From positions 68,176 to 132,175 of the forward strand of contig JANXCT010000003.1 in assembly GCA_025059875.1 (NCBI GenBank): a stretch of DNA of 64,000 bases, in the 5' to 3' direction. Every line of letters begins with the position of its first letter. The stretch's first letter is position 1. The position numbers were made by a program, and so were the translations under genes. This stretch comes from Candidatus Kapaibacterium sp. Its GTDB lineage: Bacteria; Bacteroidota; Ignavibacteria; Kapaibacteriales; HRBIN21. The notes beneath the pieces are model-generated. The model searched no databases, was not told the origin of the DNA, and saw only the letters and a list, made by a program, of their open reading frames with translations. Of the stretch, positions 26,736-35,766 are shown piece by piece.

Positions 26736-28355
26736 ATGTGGTGGATTTTTCTCGCTTTCTTGGGCCTCCTCAGCATTCCTTCCACAGCTCAGTGGATTCG
26801 CGCCAGCGGCTCACTTGGCGCCTCTGCTGACATGTACCGAACCTTTGGCAGCAGCACACGGTTGCCGTCACAGAGCTACCGTGCAATCGCTCGGTTCACT
26901 GTTCACCTGTTCGACCAGGTTGACCTGCCCTTTGAGGTATACCTGAACAGTGGTCGGATTGGCTACCTGCAGCCCTTCAACCAGTTCGGTGTCACCCCAC
27001 GCATCGGAAACTGGCTGCAACTGTTCGGTGGGTGGTACTCCACCCGCATCTCCGACTATACTTTCGGCGACCAGCGCATCCTTGGAGGCGGTGTAGAGCT
27101 GACCCCCGGCAACCTCCGTCTCGCCTTCCACTACGGCTACACGCGGCAGGCGCGGAACCCAGACATCGCTTACCGCTTCTACGGGGAGTACCGGCGCCGC
27201 ACCATCATCGGCAAGCTGGGCTATGAAGCCCCCGGAGGGAGCTTTTTGACACTCCAAGCGATGGCCTCACGGGATGAGGCAGGCTCTATCCGCCGCGATA
27301 GCCTCACCCCGCCACCGCAGGCGAACGCCGTCTTCTCGATTGCGGGCGGAGTCGGAATTCTGGAGGGCACAGTGCGCTTCCGCGGCGAGCTCGCCTTTAG
27401 TCTCTTCACGAACAACACAGGGGCTGAGCCCGATAGCGCAGGTATCCTCAATCTCCCATCCTTCACACAACGCCTTCTCCCCATCAATACCACCTCCCAC
27501 ATTGATGGGGCTGCCCGTGTCAACCTGGCCGTCACTCCCAGTCCGCTCTGGGGTATCACGCTCGATGGACAGTGGATTGGCCCTGGCTTCGTGACGCTCG
27601 GCTTCACTCAACTGTTCAACGATGTCTTGGACTTGGGCGCCTCCCCATACGTGCGCCTGTTCAACGGAAGGCTCCTCGTACGGGCGACGGTGAGCCGAAG
27701 GACCAACAACCTACGCCAGACCCGCATCGCCACTACCGAACGCTGGACCACAACCGGTGGCATCTCCTGGCAGCTTACGGACGCTCTCTCTCTGGACGTG
27801 CAGGCAGCACAGTATACGATGAGTTCCGACCACGCCAACGACACGCTGCGGGCGGACAACCGTACCCGCACCCTGACTCTGACCCCGTCTTGGCGCTTCC
27901 GGGCGTGGGGAGCCGATCAGTTCCTCTCTGCCGCCGTGACATACCAGCACGCGAGTGACCGCAACATCCTCAGCGGTCGCTACGGCACGAGCTCCGCGCT
28001 CAGCGCCTCCCTCTCGCACTCGCTTCAATTTCGCTCCAAGCTCAACCTGAACACCTCCCTCAACGTCAGCCGCACGGATACCTACTTCCAAGACATCACC
28101 TTCGCGACCCTCAGCGAGTCGCTGACCTACCCCTTTGCTGAGCGCCTCGCCCTCCGTGCATCCCTGAGCTTTGGGATGACGAGCGCAGCCCTCACGGCTT
28201 TCCAGCTATCCCTCCGCAGTGGCTTGACCTACTCTTTGGAAGAGTGGGGTAGCTTTACGCTCTATCTGACGAGCAACACCTATGACCTGACAGCTCGGCA
28301 CGGCAACCGCTACACTGAGCTGTTCGGAAGCTTGCAGTACTCTGTCAACTTCTGA
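26736..28355 (+). CDS. Outer-membrane beta-barrel protein (first gene of giant-protein module)
   Basis: A 539-residue protein. I start at the ATG at 26736, preceded by GCAGGAAG and followed by a signal peptide (MWWIFLAFLGLLSIPSTAQ). The whole mature chain consists of alternating amphipathic strands with aromatic girdle residues and short turns (IGKLGYEAPGGSFLTLQAMA, LFGGWYSTRISDYTFGDQR, SLRSGLTYSLEEWGSFTLYL) and ends in the C-terminal Phe (LQYSVNF) typical of BAM substrates. I count enough strands for a large barrel but cannot fix the number. No plug or TonB-box is evident. It is 35 bases upstream of the giant protein gene, which suggests co-expression and perhaps an anchor or export role for it. 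Confidence 0.8.
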   Translation: MWWIFLAFLGLLSIPSTAQWIRASGSLGASADMYRTFGSSTRLPSQSYRAIARFTVHLFDQVDLPFEVYLNSGRIGYLQPFNQFGVTPRIGNWLQLFGGWYSTRISDYTFGDQRILGGGVELTPGNLRLAFHYGYTRQARNPDIAYRFYGEYRRRTIIGKLGYEAPGGSFLTLQAMASRDEAGSIRRDSLTPPPQANAVFSIAGGVGILEGTVRFRGELAFSLFTNNTGAEPDSAGILNLPSFTQRLLPINTTSHIDGAARVNLAVTPSPLWGITLDGQWIGPGFVTLGFTQLFNDVLDLGASPYVRLFNGRLLVRATVSRRTNNLRQTRIATTERWTTTGGISWQLTDALSLDVQAAQYTMSSDHANDTLRADNRTRTLTLTPSWRFRAWGADQFLSAAVTYQHASDRNILSGRYGTSSALSASLSHSLQFRSKLNLNTSLNVSRTDTYFQDITFATLSESLTYPFAERLALRASLSFGMTSAALTAFQLSLRSGLTYSLEEWGSFTLYLTSNTYDLTARHGNRYTELFGSLQYSVNF

Positions 28356-28390
28356 AGTCGGAGATGTCCAACACCAGTAGCAGGGCAGCT

Positions 28391-31300
28391 ATGAACCTCC
28401 GACGCCTCGCATCGGCTCTCTTCTGTGCCGCCACCCTCTGGGGGCAGCCATTTGAGGTCGTCGTCAACGTGCGGAATCCCGCGCCGTTGTCGCTGGAGAC
28501 CTGGCGCACTGATCCGAGAGTCGTAACCCTCCAGGTCTTCAACCAGGGCACGTCTGAACGCCGAATCGTCCTCGGGATTGAGCTCATCAATCGCACGACG
28601 AACCAGAGTGCAAAGACCAACATCTGGCATCCCTGCATGCCAGTCTTCACAATCCCGGCACGAGGGATGACGACCATCTTCGGTCCACAGCTTATCTGCG
28701 AAGCCTCTCTGGAGATTGACCCAGGAATCCGCACAGCCGTCGCCACCGCCGGAGCTATCCCTGAGGGCGACTACCAGTTCTGTGTGACTGTCTACGATGC
28801 CGACAACCGGAACATCCGCTATACGGACGTCGGCCAATTCTGTGCCACCACACGGGTAACCTGGCCTGAGCCGCCGGTCCTCATCTACCCCTTGAGCAGC
28901 GATCCTGCCCAGCGGTGTGACCAGCCCATTATCCTCCGGTGGCAGCCCCTCTCGCCCCCACCGCCGACCCCGGTCCGGTACCGAGTCCGCGCCGTTGGGA
29001 TGTTCGAGGGACAGACCCCAAGGCAAGCCCTGGACGCGGCCACGCCGACCGAGACCGTCGTTGACGATGTCACGTTGGAGACGAACTACCGAATCGCGCC
29101 CAACAATTCGGTGCTCCTGGACTTGGCGCAGCGGCGCGCCCCACGCCTCGTCGGGATTGCTTGGCAGGTAGAGGCACAGGACGAGAACGGCACTCCGATT
29201 CCCACGCGCGGCGGTACACGCGGCAGAAGCGACATCGGCTCGTTCGCTGTGGAGTGCCCGAATGCGGGCTCCACAGCTTCTTGCACCGGTCCGATGACGC
29301 TCGGGGCCTACTATCCCCTCAACGCCGATACCATCCCTTGGGTCCCACCGCTCATGGTGGTGCAGTGGGGGCCATACTGTGAAGACGTCGTGCAGATGCA
29401 GTACCACCTCATCGTCATGGACATCCGCGAAGGGGGGCCTGTATACGACAATGAGCGCGTCCTCCGCTGGCCGCGTGGCCCAATTGACGGCCAAGGCCTG
29501 ACAGGGCAGCCCAACGCCCAGGAGCGCGCGCGCCTCATCATCGTCAACCAGTGGGACGAGGGAGGCAACTTCGTTGCGTGGAACCGTGATCTCCGCCGCG
29601 GGACCACCTACCGCTGGGGCGTCAACGCTCGCCTCACCCGCCGCGAAGGGCGCGATGAACGAGAGCACTCTGTCACAACCGGCGTCCACACCTTCAATCT
29701 TGGCTTGCGCATGCCGACGAACCCCAACCCACCGAACGGCGCCACCGTAACGGAGCGCCGTGGCTTGTCTCTCTCGTGGCACATCCCGGAGCCTGCCGGC
29801 TTGACGCGCGAGTTCATCGCCGAGCTCTTAACCCTGCGAGGCGGAGGACGTGCTGGTATGGCGTTCGCTGAAGCTGCAGAGGTCGTCCGGGTCGTCGTAT
29901 CGCGCGACTCCACCTTCCGCACCCCTGTTGCAAGTCGCACGCTGAGATTCCCCGCCAGTGGCAACTACATTAGCTTCGATGAGCGGGTCCGGGAGATATT
30001 CGGCACCAAGCGCGCGGAGTGGCGCGACCTGAACCTCAGCGACGGTGTCTACTACTGGCGCGTCGAGTACTACGATCCCTCCGATACGCTCACCCCGTAC
30101 CGCAGGGGACCTATCTGGCGCTTCCAGGTCGGCTCCGGGGTGACGGCTGAAGAGTGCTTCCGCCTGCGCCCGAGCAACCCAGCGCACCGAGCGACCATCT
30201 CCGTACCGCGCGGCGGAGCGCAGATACCTTTCGAGGTCACCGCCGAACCCCCGATACGCCTCTCGGAGGTGACTGTCTGCCGGTTCCGCATCTGGGAAAT
30301 GACCCGTCCCGATGAAGACCCCGCCACAGTCCGCTCCCGGTCGCCGCTGCTGGATATCACGCAGAACCGCCGCGATGGCTCCCTCCAGCTCCGCGAACTC
30401 AGCAACAACGGTTCAATACAACGCATCGCGCTGGAGTTGATTAACACCCCTGCCGCACGACACACCTTCACGCCCACGATTGGGCGGACTTACCTCTGGG
30501 AGTGCGAGTTGCAGTTCCAGGGCGAACGGATCCGCGCCGACGGCACCCCCTGCACTCTGCGGGAGAAGCGGTGTGAGGCCGTCTTCACCGTCCGTTCCAG
30601 CGAATGCGACGACCCCTGCGTGGCAACCCCCCCGAGCAACACCACACCGTTCAGCGGCAGCCTCAACCCCGGAGACATCATCCGTATTGGGCACTTTGAG
30701 GCAGTTCTGGAGCAGGTCTCCGGTTCCCCTTCCCGCCTTTCGGGCCAGGCGCTGGTGCGGCTGCCGTGGTTTGACCTCCGCGTGCGGGCCCGCTTTGAAA
30801 ATATCGCCGTCAACACTGACCGCCAAGTCTACGAAGGTGAGCTCGAGGCAGTGCAGGAGGAGGACTCCCCCATCCCTGAAGAGCTCGCGAATCGTTTGAC
30901 CGGCGGCCTCGGGCTGGACTCAGCCCAGTTAGCCCGCATCCATGAGTACATCACCTCCCGACGACGGCTCGTGAGCTTGTTCGTGGACCGAGAGGTGAAG
31001 CTCCCGCTGGGCTTTGACCGCACGATTGACGGCTTCCAGTATACAATTGGGCTCATCGGCATGGTCTTCCGACCCGACGGCGCTTACCTCAACGCCGTGC
31101 AGGTCATCCGGCTGAATCTCCTTGACCGCGAGCACACCTTCGGGGTAGGTGCCCGGAACATCTGCTTCTCGCCGAACGGCATCGGCCGCTCGGTGGAGTT
31201 GTACCTCGCCGAGGACCGCGTCTACACGACCGATGGCGAATTCGTCGTCAAAGTCAAAGCACAGCAGAGGGATGGTGGTGGGGGCGCACCAGCAGACTCC

Positions 31301-34300
31301 GGTACCTATGTCCGCTTCTCCTGTGCTGGCTTTGAGTTCCTGCGTGTCGCCGTAGATGTGGAGTTCCCCCGCTCCTGGATGCTCCCCTCACCCGACAACG
31401 GGCGGGACAAGGTTACTCTACGCCTGCGCGCCCATGTGCGGAATACTGGTGACTTCCTCGCCACCGGCACTATCACGCCCTTCAGCCCCTCCGGTGCGCC
31501 CGGCTTCGTGTTTACGTGCGACAACGTCGCCGTTGACTGCTCCGATCGGGATAACCCACCGGACATCAGCTTCCCACCGGGATACAGGGGGGAGACCACC
31601 ACGCGATGGCGCGGCTTCTACCTGAACCGCCTCAGCATGCGCTTCCCCGAGGGGATTCGCGGCTGGAGGGGCCCAGAGCCGCCGAGCGTCGGCATCCAGA
31701 ACGTCATCATCGACCAGAGTGGCGTCAACTTTGACATCGTAGCGCTCAACATCCTCCGCTACCCCGAAGGCAACCTCGGCGGCTGGGGCGGGAGCATTGA
31801 TACGATTGGCCTACGTGTGCTGAACTCCTCTCTGGAGAGCGGCTGGATGAGCGGGAGCATCCGGGTGCCGGTGAGCGACTCGGCACTGGCGTACTCCGCA
31901 ATCCTGCGTGACACCACTGGCGGTATTCGCTTTGAGTTCACCGTGCGCCCACGTGGACGCCTCAACATCCCCATGTGGGCAGGGACGCTGGAGTTGGAGA
32001 ACACCTCCTGGGTCCGTATTGAAGCGGGCGCAGGCACCCGTGGTGGATTCGCAGCCCGGGCGAACTTCACCGGGCGCATCTCCTTCGGTGGAACCCGTGA
32101 CATTCCTCTCAACATGGGTGGGATTAGCTTCCAAGAGATGCAGATTCAGACGCACCAGCGTCCATACATCACCGTACGACACTGGTCGTTTGCTTCTCCG
32201 CCGCACAACATCTTAGGTTCTCCTGAACCCGAGCCGCCTCCGAGCGGCGGAAGCGGCTCAGGCAGTAGGAGCGCCGGCGGCTTCCCCATCAGTATTCGGG
32301 GATTTGATCTCGTCAGCGGTGACCGCCGTGAAGGCCCAGGAATTGGAGTCCGCATTGGCATAGATGTCAACCTCCAGCCCGGTGGAGCTGGCATCAGTGG
32401 TGGAACGACGATCTCCATCTGGGGTGCTCTCAGTACCGGCCGCGACAGCCCGCCATCGTTCGTGTTCAGCGGGATAGACCTGGACTCCATCGGCATCCGC
32501 GCCGACATGGGGGCAGTTGAGATCGAAGGCTCGGTCCGGTTTTACAACAACGATCGCACGTACGGGAACGGCTTTCGCGGAGCGGTGCAGGCAAACTTCG
32601 TCCGCATGGTCCGAGTGGAGGCAACGGTACAGTTCGGCTCTATCAGCGCACCGCAGGCATATCGGTATTGGTACGTTGATGCCCGTGCCCTCATTGCCAG
32701 CGGGATACCGGTGTTCAGCGGCGTCGCTATCTACGGATTCGGTGGAGGCGCATGGTACAACATGGTGCGGGCAAGCGATCCTTCAGCCATCAATCCTACC
32801 GGCGGTAGCGAAACAAGAACGACCGCCAGCAGTGCCTCACCAGGCTCGACGAACTCAGGCGCTCGGTATGTGCCCTCTTATTCGGATCGTGGTGAGACCT
32901 TTGGGTTCTATGCGCTGGTTACAATCGGGACCCATCCAGAGCCCAAGGCCTTCAACTGCGACGTGCGGCTGGAGGTGAGCTTCGCTGGTGGGGGGATCCG
33001 CGAAATCAGCTTGCGGGGTGATGGCTGGATGCTGGCAGGCCTGATGGAGCGGGGTCAAGCCCCTGTGAGGGCCACTGCCGAAATCTCGTATAACTTCCCT
33101 GAGCGCACTTTCTTTGGTCAGTTCGGCCTGTCGGTGAACCTTGAAGCAGCAACAGCATCAGGCAGAATGGTCCTGTTCTTCTCCCCCGAGACGTGGCACA
33201 TCAAGATTGGCGATCCTGAGGGAGAGCGGATTCGGGTAGAGGTACTTCGCATCATTACCTTGCAGGCGTACTTCATGGCGGGAATGAACCTGCCGTCCAT
33301 CCCACCAATTCCCCCTGAGGTCCTTGAGCTTACTGGGCCAGTCCCGGCCCCGGTGCGTCCTGAGGCGTTGGGACGCGGGAACGGCTTCGCCTTCGGCGCA
33401 ATGGCAGACTTCAACCCTGGAGAACTCCGCTTCCTCATCTTCTACGCCTCCATGCGATTCCTCGTAGGGTTTGACATGGCATTGCTGGACTATGGCATCA
33501 CAGCCCGATGCGCCGACGGCCGTCCGATGGGTGCTAACGGGTGGTACGCCACTGGGCAGATGTATTCTCGGCTGGATGCCTCCATTGGCCTCTTCGTTGA
33601 CCTCTGGTTCGTGTCGGGCAAGTTTGAGATTCTTGGGATGAGGGTAGGCAGCGTGCTGCAGGCAGGGCTGCCGAACCCAACCTGGATTGCGGGCGCCGTT
33701 GGTGGCCACTACAGCATCCTCGGTGGGGCCGTCAGTGGGTACTGTAACTTCCGGTTCACGCTCGGCGAGCGCTGTGTCCCTCTGACGGAATCGCCGCTGG
33801 CAAGCCTGGAGATGATCAGCGATGTTGCCCCGAGCGACGGCTCGGAGGATGTCTCTGTCTTCGCCGAACCGACGGCGTTCTTCAACCTGAAACCGGACCG
33901 TCCGTTCGCGCTGGAGGAGATGCGCGACGACGGCAGCCGAGCCACGAAGGTGTACCGGATCCGTGTCGGGACCTTCCGGCTGCTTCGGCAGGACACCCGA
34001 GGGAACTTCAGCGTCACTGTGCCTACAACTCAAGTAGACCGTTCAACGCCGGAAGCCCCAGCGGTTGCGCTCGTTCCGAACGAACCGCTGCTGGGGTTGA
34101 CCCGCTACCGAGTTGAGGTCTCCGCCTACGGACAGGAGTACACGGGCAGCGGCTTTGCACGCCGGGAAGGCGAGACGGTTGAGCAGGCAAGCGAGCGGGC
34201 TGCACGCGAGCTGGCAAGCTCTACAGCGTGGAGCGACGTACGGTACAGAAGGGGCGACCGCGCAGGGCAGCGGATTGAACAACGGGTTACTGCAACATTC

Positions 34301-35752
34301 ACCACCCAGCCGCGGCCAGATACGATCATGCCCCAGTGGGTCTATATGGGCTATCCGCGCCCGCAGCAGCGCTTCTTCCTGCAGGATGAGTGCCGCGAGG
34401 GCTCCATTACTCTGCTGACGAACCCGGACTGGCTCTTCCCCAGTAGAGGGAGCGAGGTACGAGCAGGAGACACCATCCGACTCTACCGCGTACGCCTCGT
34501 CAACCTTCGCACGGGCGAGCGCACGGAGGTGCCGCTGACCTACACTCGGATTCCACGCCCCCTGGCGCTTGGGGAGACGAGCCCCTCGGGCTCCTCTGGC
34601 GGGCGGATCCTGTTCTCCATCCCACGGTTGGAGAACAGCGCTATCTATGCCGTCCAAGTCATCCGACGCGATTCCGTCATACGTCGGGCTGCAGCGAGTG
34701 GCCCCGAAGGTGGGACACCGCGCATAGACGAGCGGTACCTCCGCGGTACGGGCGTTGGGGGACCAGCCGGATCCCAGTACACGGGCATCGTCCAGCAGCG
34801 GATGATGGACCGCCTCGGAGCTACTCTGGTCATTCGGCGGGTCTACCGTCCCTCGGGCTTTGACGTTGGGCGCGCCGTCGCCAGCAACGAGAAGCTCCTC
34901 TACGCCTACTTCTTCCGAACGAGCCAGTACAACCGCCTGCAGGAGAAGCTCCGCCACCTGACAGTCCAGCGAGTTGACTCGGTCCGAGTAATTGCAGCCT
35001 TCGTCCCCATCGTTGGTCTGGTCTGCCACGTCTCCTCCCCTGAGGGCTTTGACCCCTATGACGTGCAGAAACAGACTATCACCGCGGCGCCGGACGGCAG
35101 GACGGAGCGGGAGTACCTCATCCCACCGCTCATTCACGTCTCCGGCACTGACCGGAGTGGGCTCTGGCACCGACTCTTCGTCAATCCGAGCGTGTACGAC
35201 GAACTGAGATGGGTATCGGGACTCCCGCCCAGCAGCTCCACCGTTGCCCAAGCCAATTGGGACTGGACTCGTGCGGTATTGCGAGGCTACTGGATGGTCT
35301 CCATCCCTCAGACCAGCCACCGGCCGCTTAGCACGGTAGAGATTGGAGCAGCGACTGGCGATCCGACGTACACTCGCCTGCTTGCTCTCCGGGACATGGC
35401 AAGAATGCTGCGCATTCGGCTTGACGATGGTGGTATCGGAGGAATTGACATCCGGCCCCCAGCGGCTGCAACGACAAGCTTCTTCTATGCACAGCCGACT
35501 TACGTGCTCTTTGACCTGGGGCGCCTCACACGCGAGGCTTCCAGACTGCTGTCGCTTGAGGGCGTCTGTAGCCGAAACAGCTTAGGGGTCGGTCCCCTCC
35601 TCAACAGAGAGCAATGCAGCCGTCTGCGGAGTATTGCCGCACAGCAGTTCGTCTTCCCAATCCGCGCTGCCGACTACCTCATGCACTTCACGTACTCAGA
35701 ATGCGTAGATCCTGACCGTGTCGCCAGCTACCCACTCCGTATTCCGTACTGA
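28391..35752 (+). CDS. Giant secreted multidomain surface protein (2,453 residues), function unknown
   Basis: The longest gene in the window. The ATG at 28391 starts a signal peptide (MNLRRLASALFCAATLWGQ). A first domain of about 120 residues (FEVVVNVRNPAP, then IPARGMTTIFGPQL) is followed by four Ig/fibronectin-like domains to about residue 750, with openings such as PVLIYPLSSDPAQ and NPPNGATVTERRGLSLSW. Near 760 lies a new domain (GDIIRIGHFEAVLEQVSG ... VNTDRQVYEGELEAV). A long beta-rich stretch runs to about 1270 (SIDTIGLRVLNSSLESGWMS). A Gly/Ser/Pro linker at about 1277-1297 leads to a second beta-rich block (about 1300-1800, many GGG and aromatic strands, almost phage- or barrel-like). 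An SbsA-type Ig domain at about 1800 (VAPSDGSEDVSVFAEPTAFF) and a 600-residue tail ending RVASYPLRIPY complete it. There is no T9SS tail. Giant proteins of this general build next to fibronectin-III proteins occur in Bacteroidota; I recall no proven function. Confidence 0.85.
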   Translation: MNLRRLASALFCAATLWGQPFEVVVNVRNPAPLSLETWRTDPRVVTLQVFNQGTSERRIVLGIELINRTTNQSAKTNIWHPCMPVFTIPARGMTTIFGPQLICEASLEIDPGIRTAVATAGAIPEGDYQFCVTVYDADNRNIRYTDVGQFCATTRVTWPEPPVLIYPLSSDPAQRCDQPIILRWQPLSPPPPTPVRYRVRAVGMFEGQTPRQALDAATPTETVVDDVTLETNYRIAPNNSVLLDLAQRRAPRLVGIAWQVEAQDENGTPIPTRGGTRGRSDIGSFAVECPNAGSTASCTGPMTLGAYYPLNADTIPWVPPLMVVQWGPYCEDVVQMQYHLIVMDIREGGPVYDNERVLRWPRGPIDGQGLTGQPNAQERARLIIVNQWDEGGNFVAWNRDLRRGTTYRWGVNARLTRREGRDEREHSVTTGVHTFNLGLRMPTNPNPPNGATVTERRGLSLSWHIPEPAGLTREFIAELLTLRGGGRAGMAFAEAAEVVRVVVSRDSTFRTPVASRTLRFPASGNYISFDERVREIFGTKRAEWRDLNLSDGVYYWRVEYYDPSDTLTPYRRGPIWRFQVGSGVTAEECFRLRPSNPAHRATISVPRGGAQIPFEVTAEPPIRLSEVTVCRFRIWEMTRPDEDPATVRSRSPLLDITQNRRDGSLQLRELSNNGSIQRIALELINTPAARHTFTPTIGRTYLWECELQFQGERIRADGTPCTLREKRCEAVFTVRSSECDDPCVATPPSNTTPFSGSLNPGDIIRIGHFEAVLEQVSGSPSRLSGQALVRLPWFDLRVRARFENIAVNTDRQVYEGELEAVQEEDSPIPEELANRLTGGLGLDSAQLARIHEYITSRRRLVSLFVDREVKLPLGFDRTIDGFQYTIGLIGMVFRPDGAYLNAVQVIRLNLLDREHTFGVGARNICFSPNGIGRSVELYLAEDRVYTTDGEFVVKVKAQQRDGGGGAPADSGTYVRFSCAGFEFLRVAVDVEFPRSWMLPSPDNGRDKVTLRLRAHVRNTGDFLATGTITPFSPSGAPGFVFTCDNVAVDCSDRDNPPDISFPPGYRGETTTRWRGFYLNRLSMRFPEGIRGWRGPEPPSVGIQNVIIDQSGVNFDIVALNILRYPEGNLGGWGGSIDTIGLRVLNSSLESGWMSGSIRVPVSDSALAYSAILRDTTGGIRFEFTVRPRGRLNIPMWAGTLELENTSWVRIEAGAGTRGGFAARANFTGRISFGGTRDIPLNMGGISFQEMQIQTHQRPYITVRHWSFASPPHNILGSPEPEPPPSGGSGSGSRSAGGFPISIRGFDLVSGDRREGPGIGVRIGIDVNLQPGGAGISGGTTISIWGALSTGRDSPPSFVFSGIDLDSIGIRADMGAVEIEGSVRFYNNDRTYGNGFRGAVQANFVRMVRVEATVQFGSISAPQAYRYWYVDARALIASGIPVFSGVAIYGFGGGAWYNMVRASDPSAINPTGGSETRTTASSASPGSTNSGARYVPSYSDRGETFGFYALVTIGTHPEPKAFNCDVRLEVSFAGGGIREISLRGDGWMLAGLMERGQAPVRATAEISYNFPERTFFGQFGLSVNLEAATASGRMVLFFSPETWHIKIGDPEGERIRVEVLRIITLQAYFMAGMNLPSIPPIPPEVLELTGPVPAPVRPEALGRGNGFAFGAMADFNPGELRFLIFYASMRFLVGFDMALLDYGITARCADGRPMGANGWYATGQMYSRLDASIGLFVDLWFVSGKFEILGMRVGSVLQAGLPNPTWIAGAVGGHYSILGGAVSGYCNFRFTLGERCVPLTESPLASLEMISDVAPSDGSEDVSVFAEPTAFFNLKPDRPFALEEMRDDGSRATKVYRIRVGTFRLLRQDTRGNFSVTVPTTQVDRSTPEAPAVALVPNEPLLGLTRYRVEVSAYGQEYTGSGFARREGETVEQASERAARELASSTAWSDVRYRRGDRAGQRIEQRVTATFTTQPRPDTIMPQWVYMGYPRPQQRFFLQDECREGSITLLTNPDWLFPSRGSEVRAGDTIRLYRVRLVNLRTGERTEVPLTYTRIPRPLALGETSPSGSSGGRILFSIPRLENSAIYAVQVIRRDSVIRRAAASGPEGGTPRIDERYLRGTGVGGPAGSQYTGIVQQRMMDRLGATLVIRRVYRPSGFDVGRAVASNEKLLYAYFFRTSQYNRLQEKLRHLTVQRVDSVRVIAAFVPIVGLVCHVSSPEGFDPYDVQKQTITAAPDGRTEREYLIPPLIHVSGTDRSGLWHRLFVNPSVYDELRWVSGLPPSSSTVAQANWDWTRAVLRGYWMVSIPQTSHRPLSTVEIGAATGDPTYTRLLALRDMARMLRIRLDDGGIGGIDIRPPAAATTSFFYAQPTYVLFDLGRLTREASRLLSLEGVCSRNSLGVGPLLNREQCSRLRSIAAQQFVFPIRAADYLMHFTYSECVDPDRVASYPLRIPY

Positions 35753-35766
35753 GGGAGGGAACGGCC

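Noticed and set aside
28310-29782. 490-codon open frame on the minus strand opposite the giant protein gene
   Set aside because: It mirrors the codon periodicity of the strongly coding plus strand, has no ribosome-binding site or recognisable domain, and its peptide is rich in Arg, Gly and Val as antisense frames in GC-rich genes are. Other long antisense frames at 34043-35320 and 36895-37905 were rejected for the same reason.
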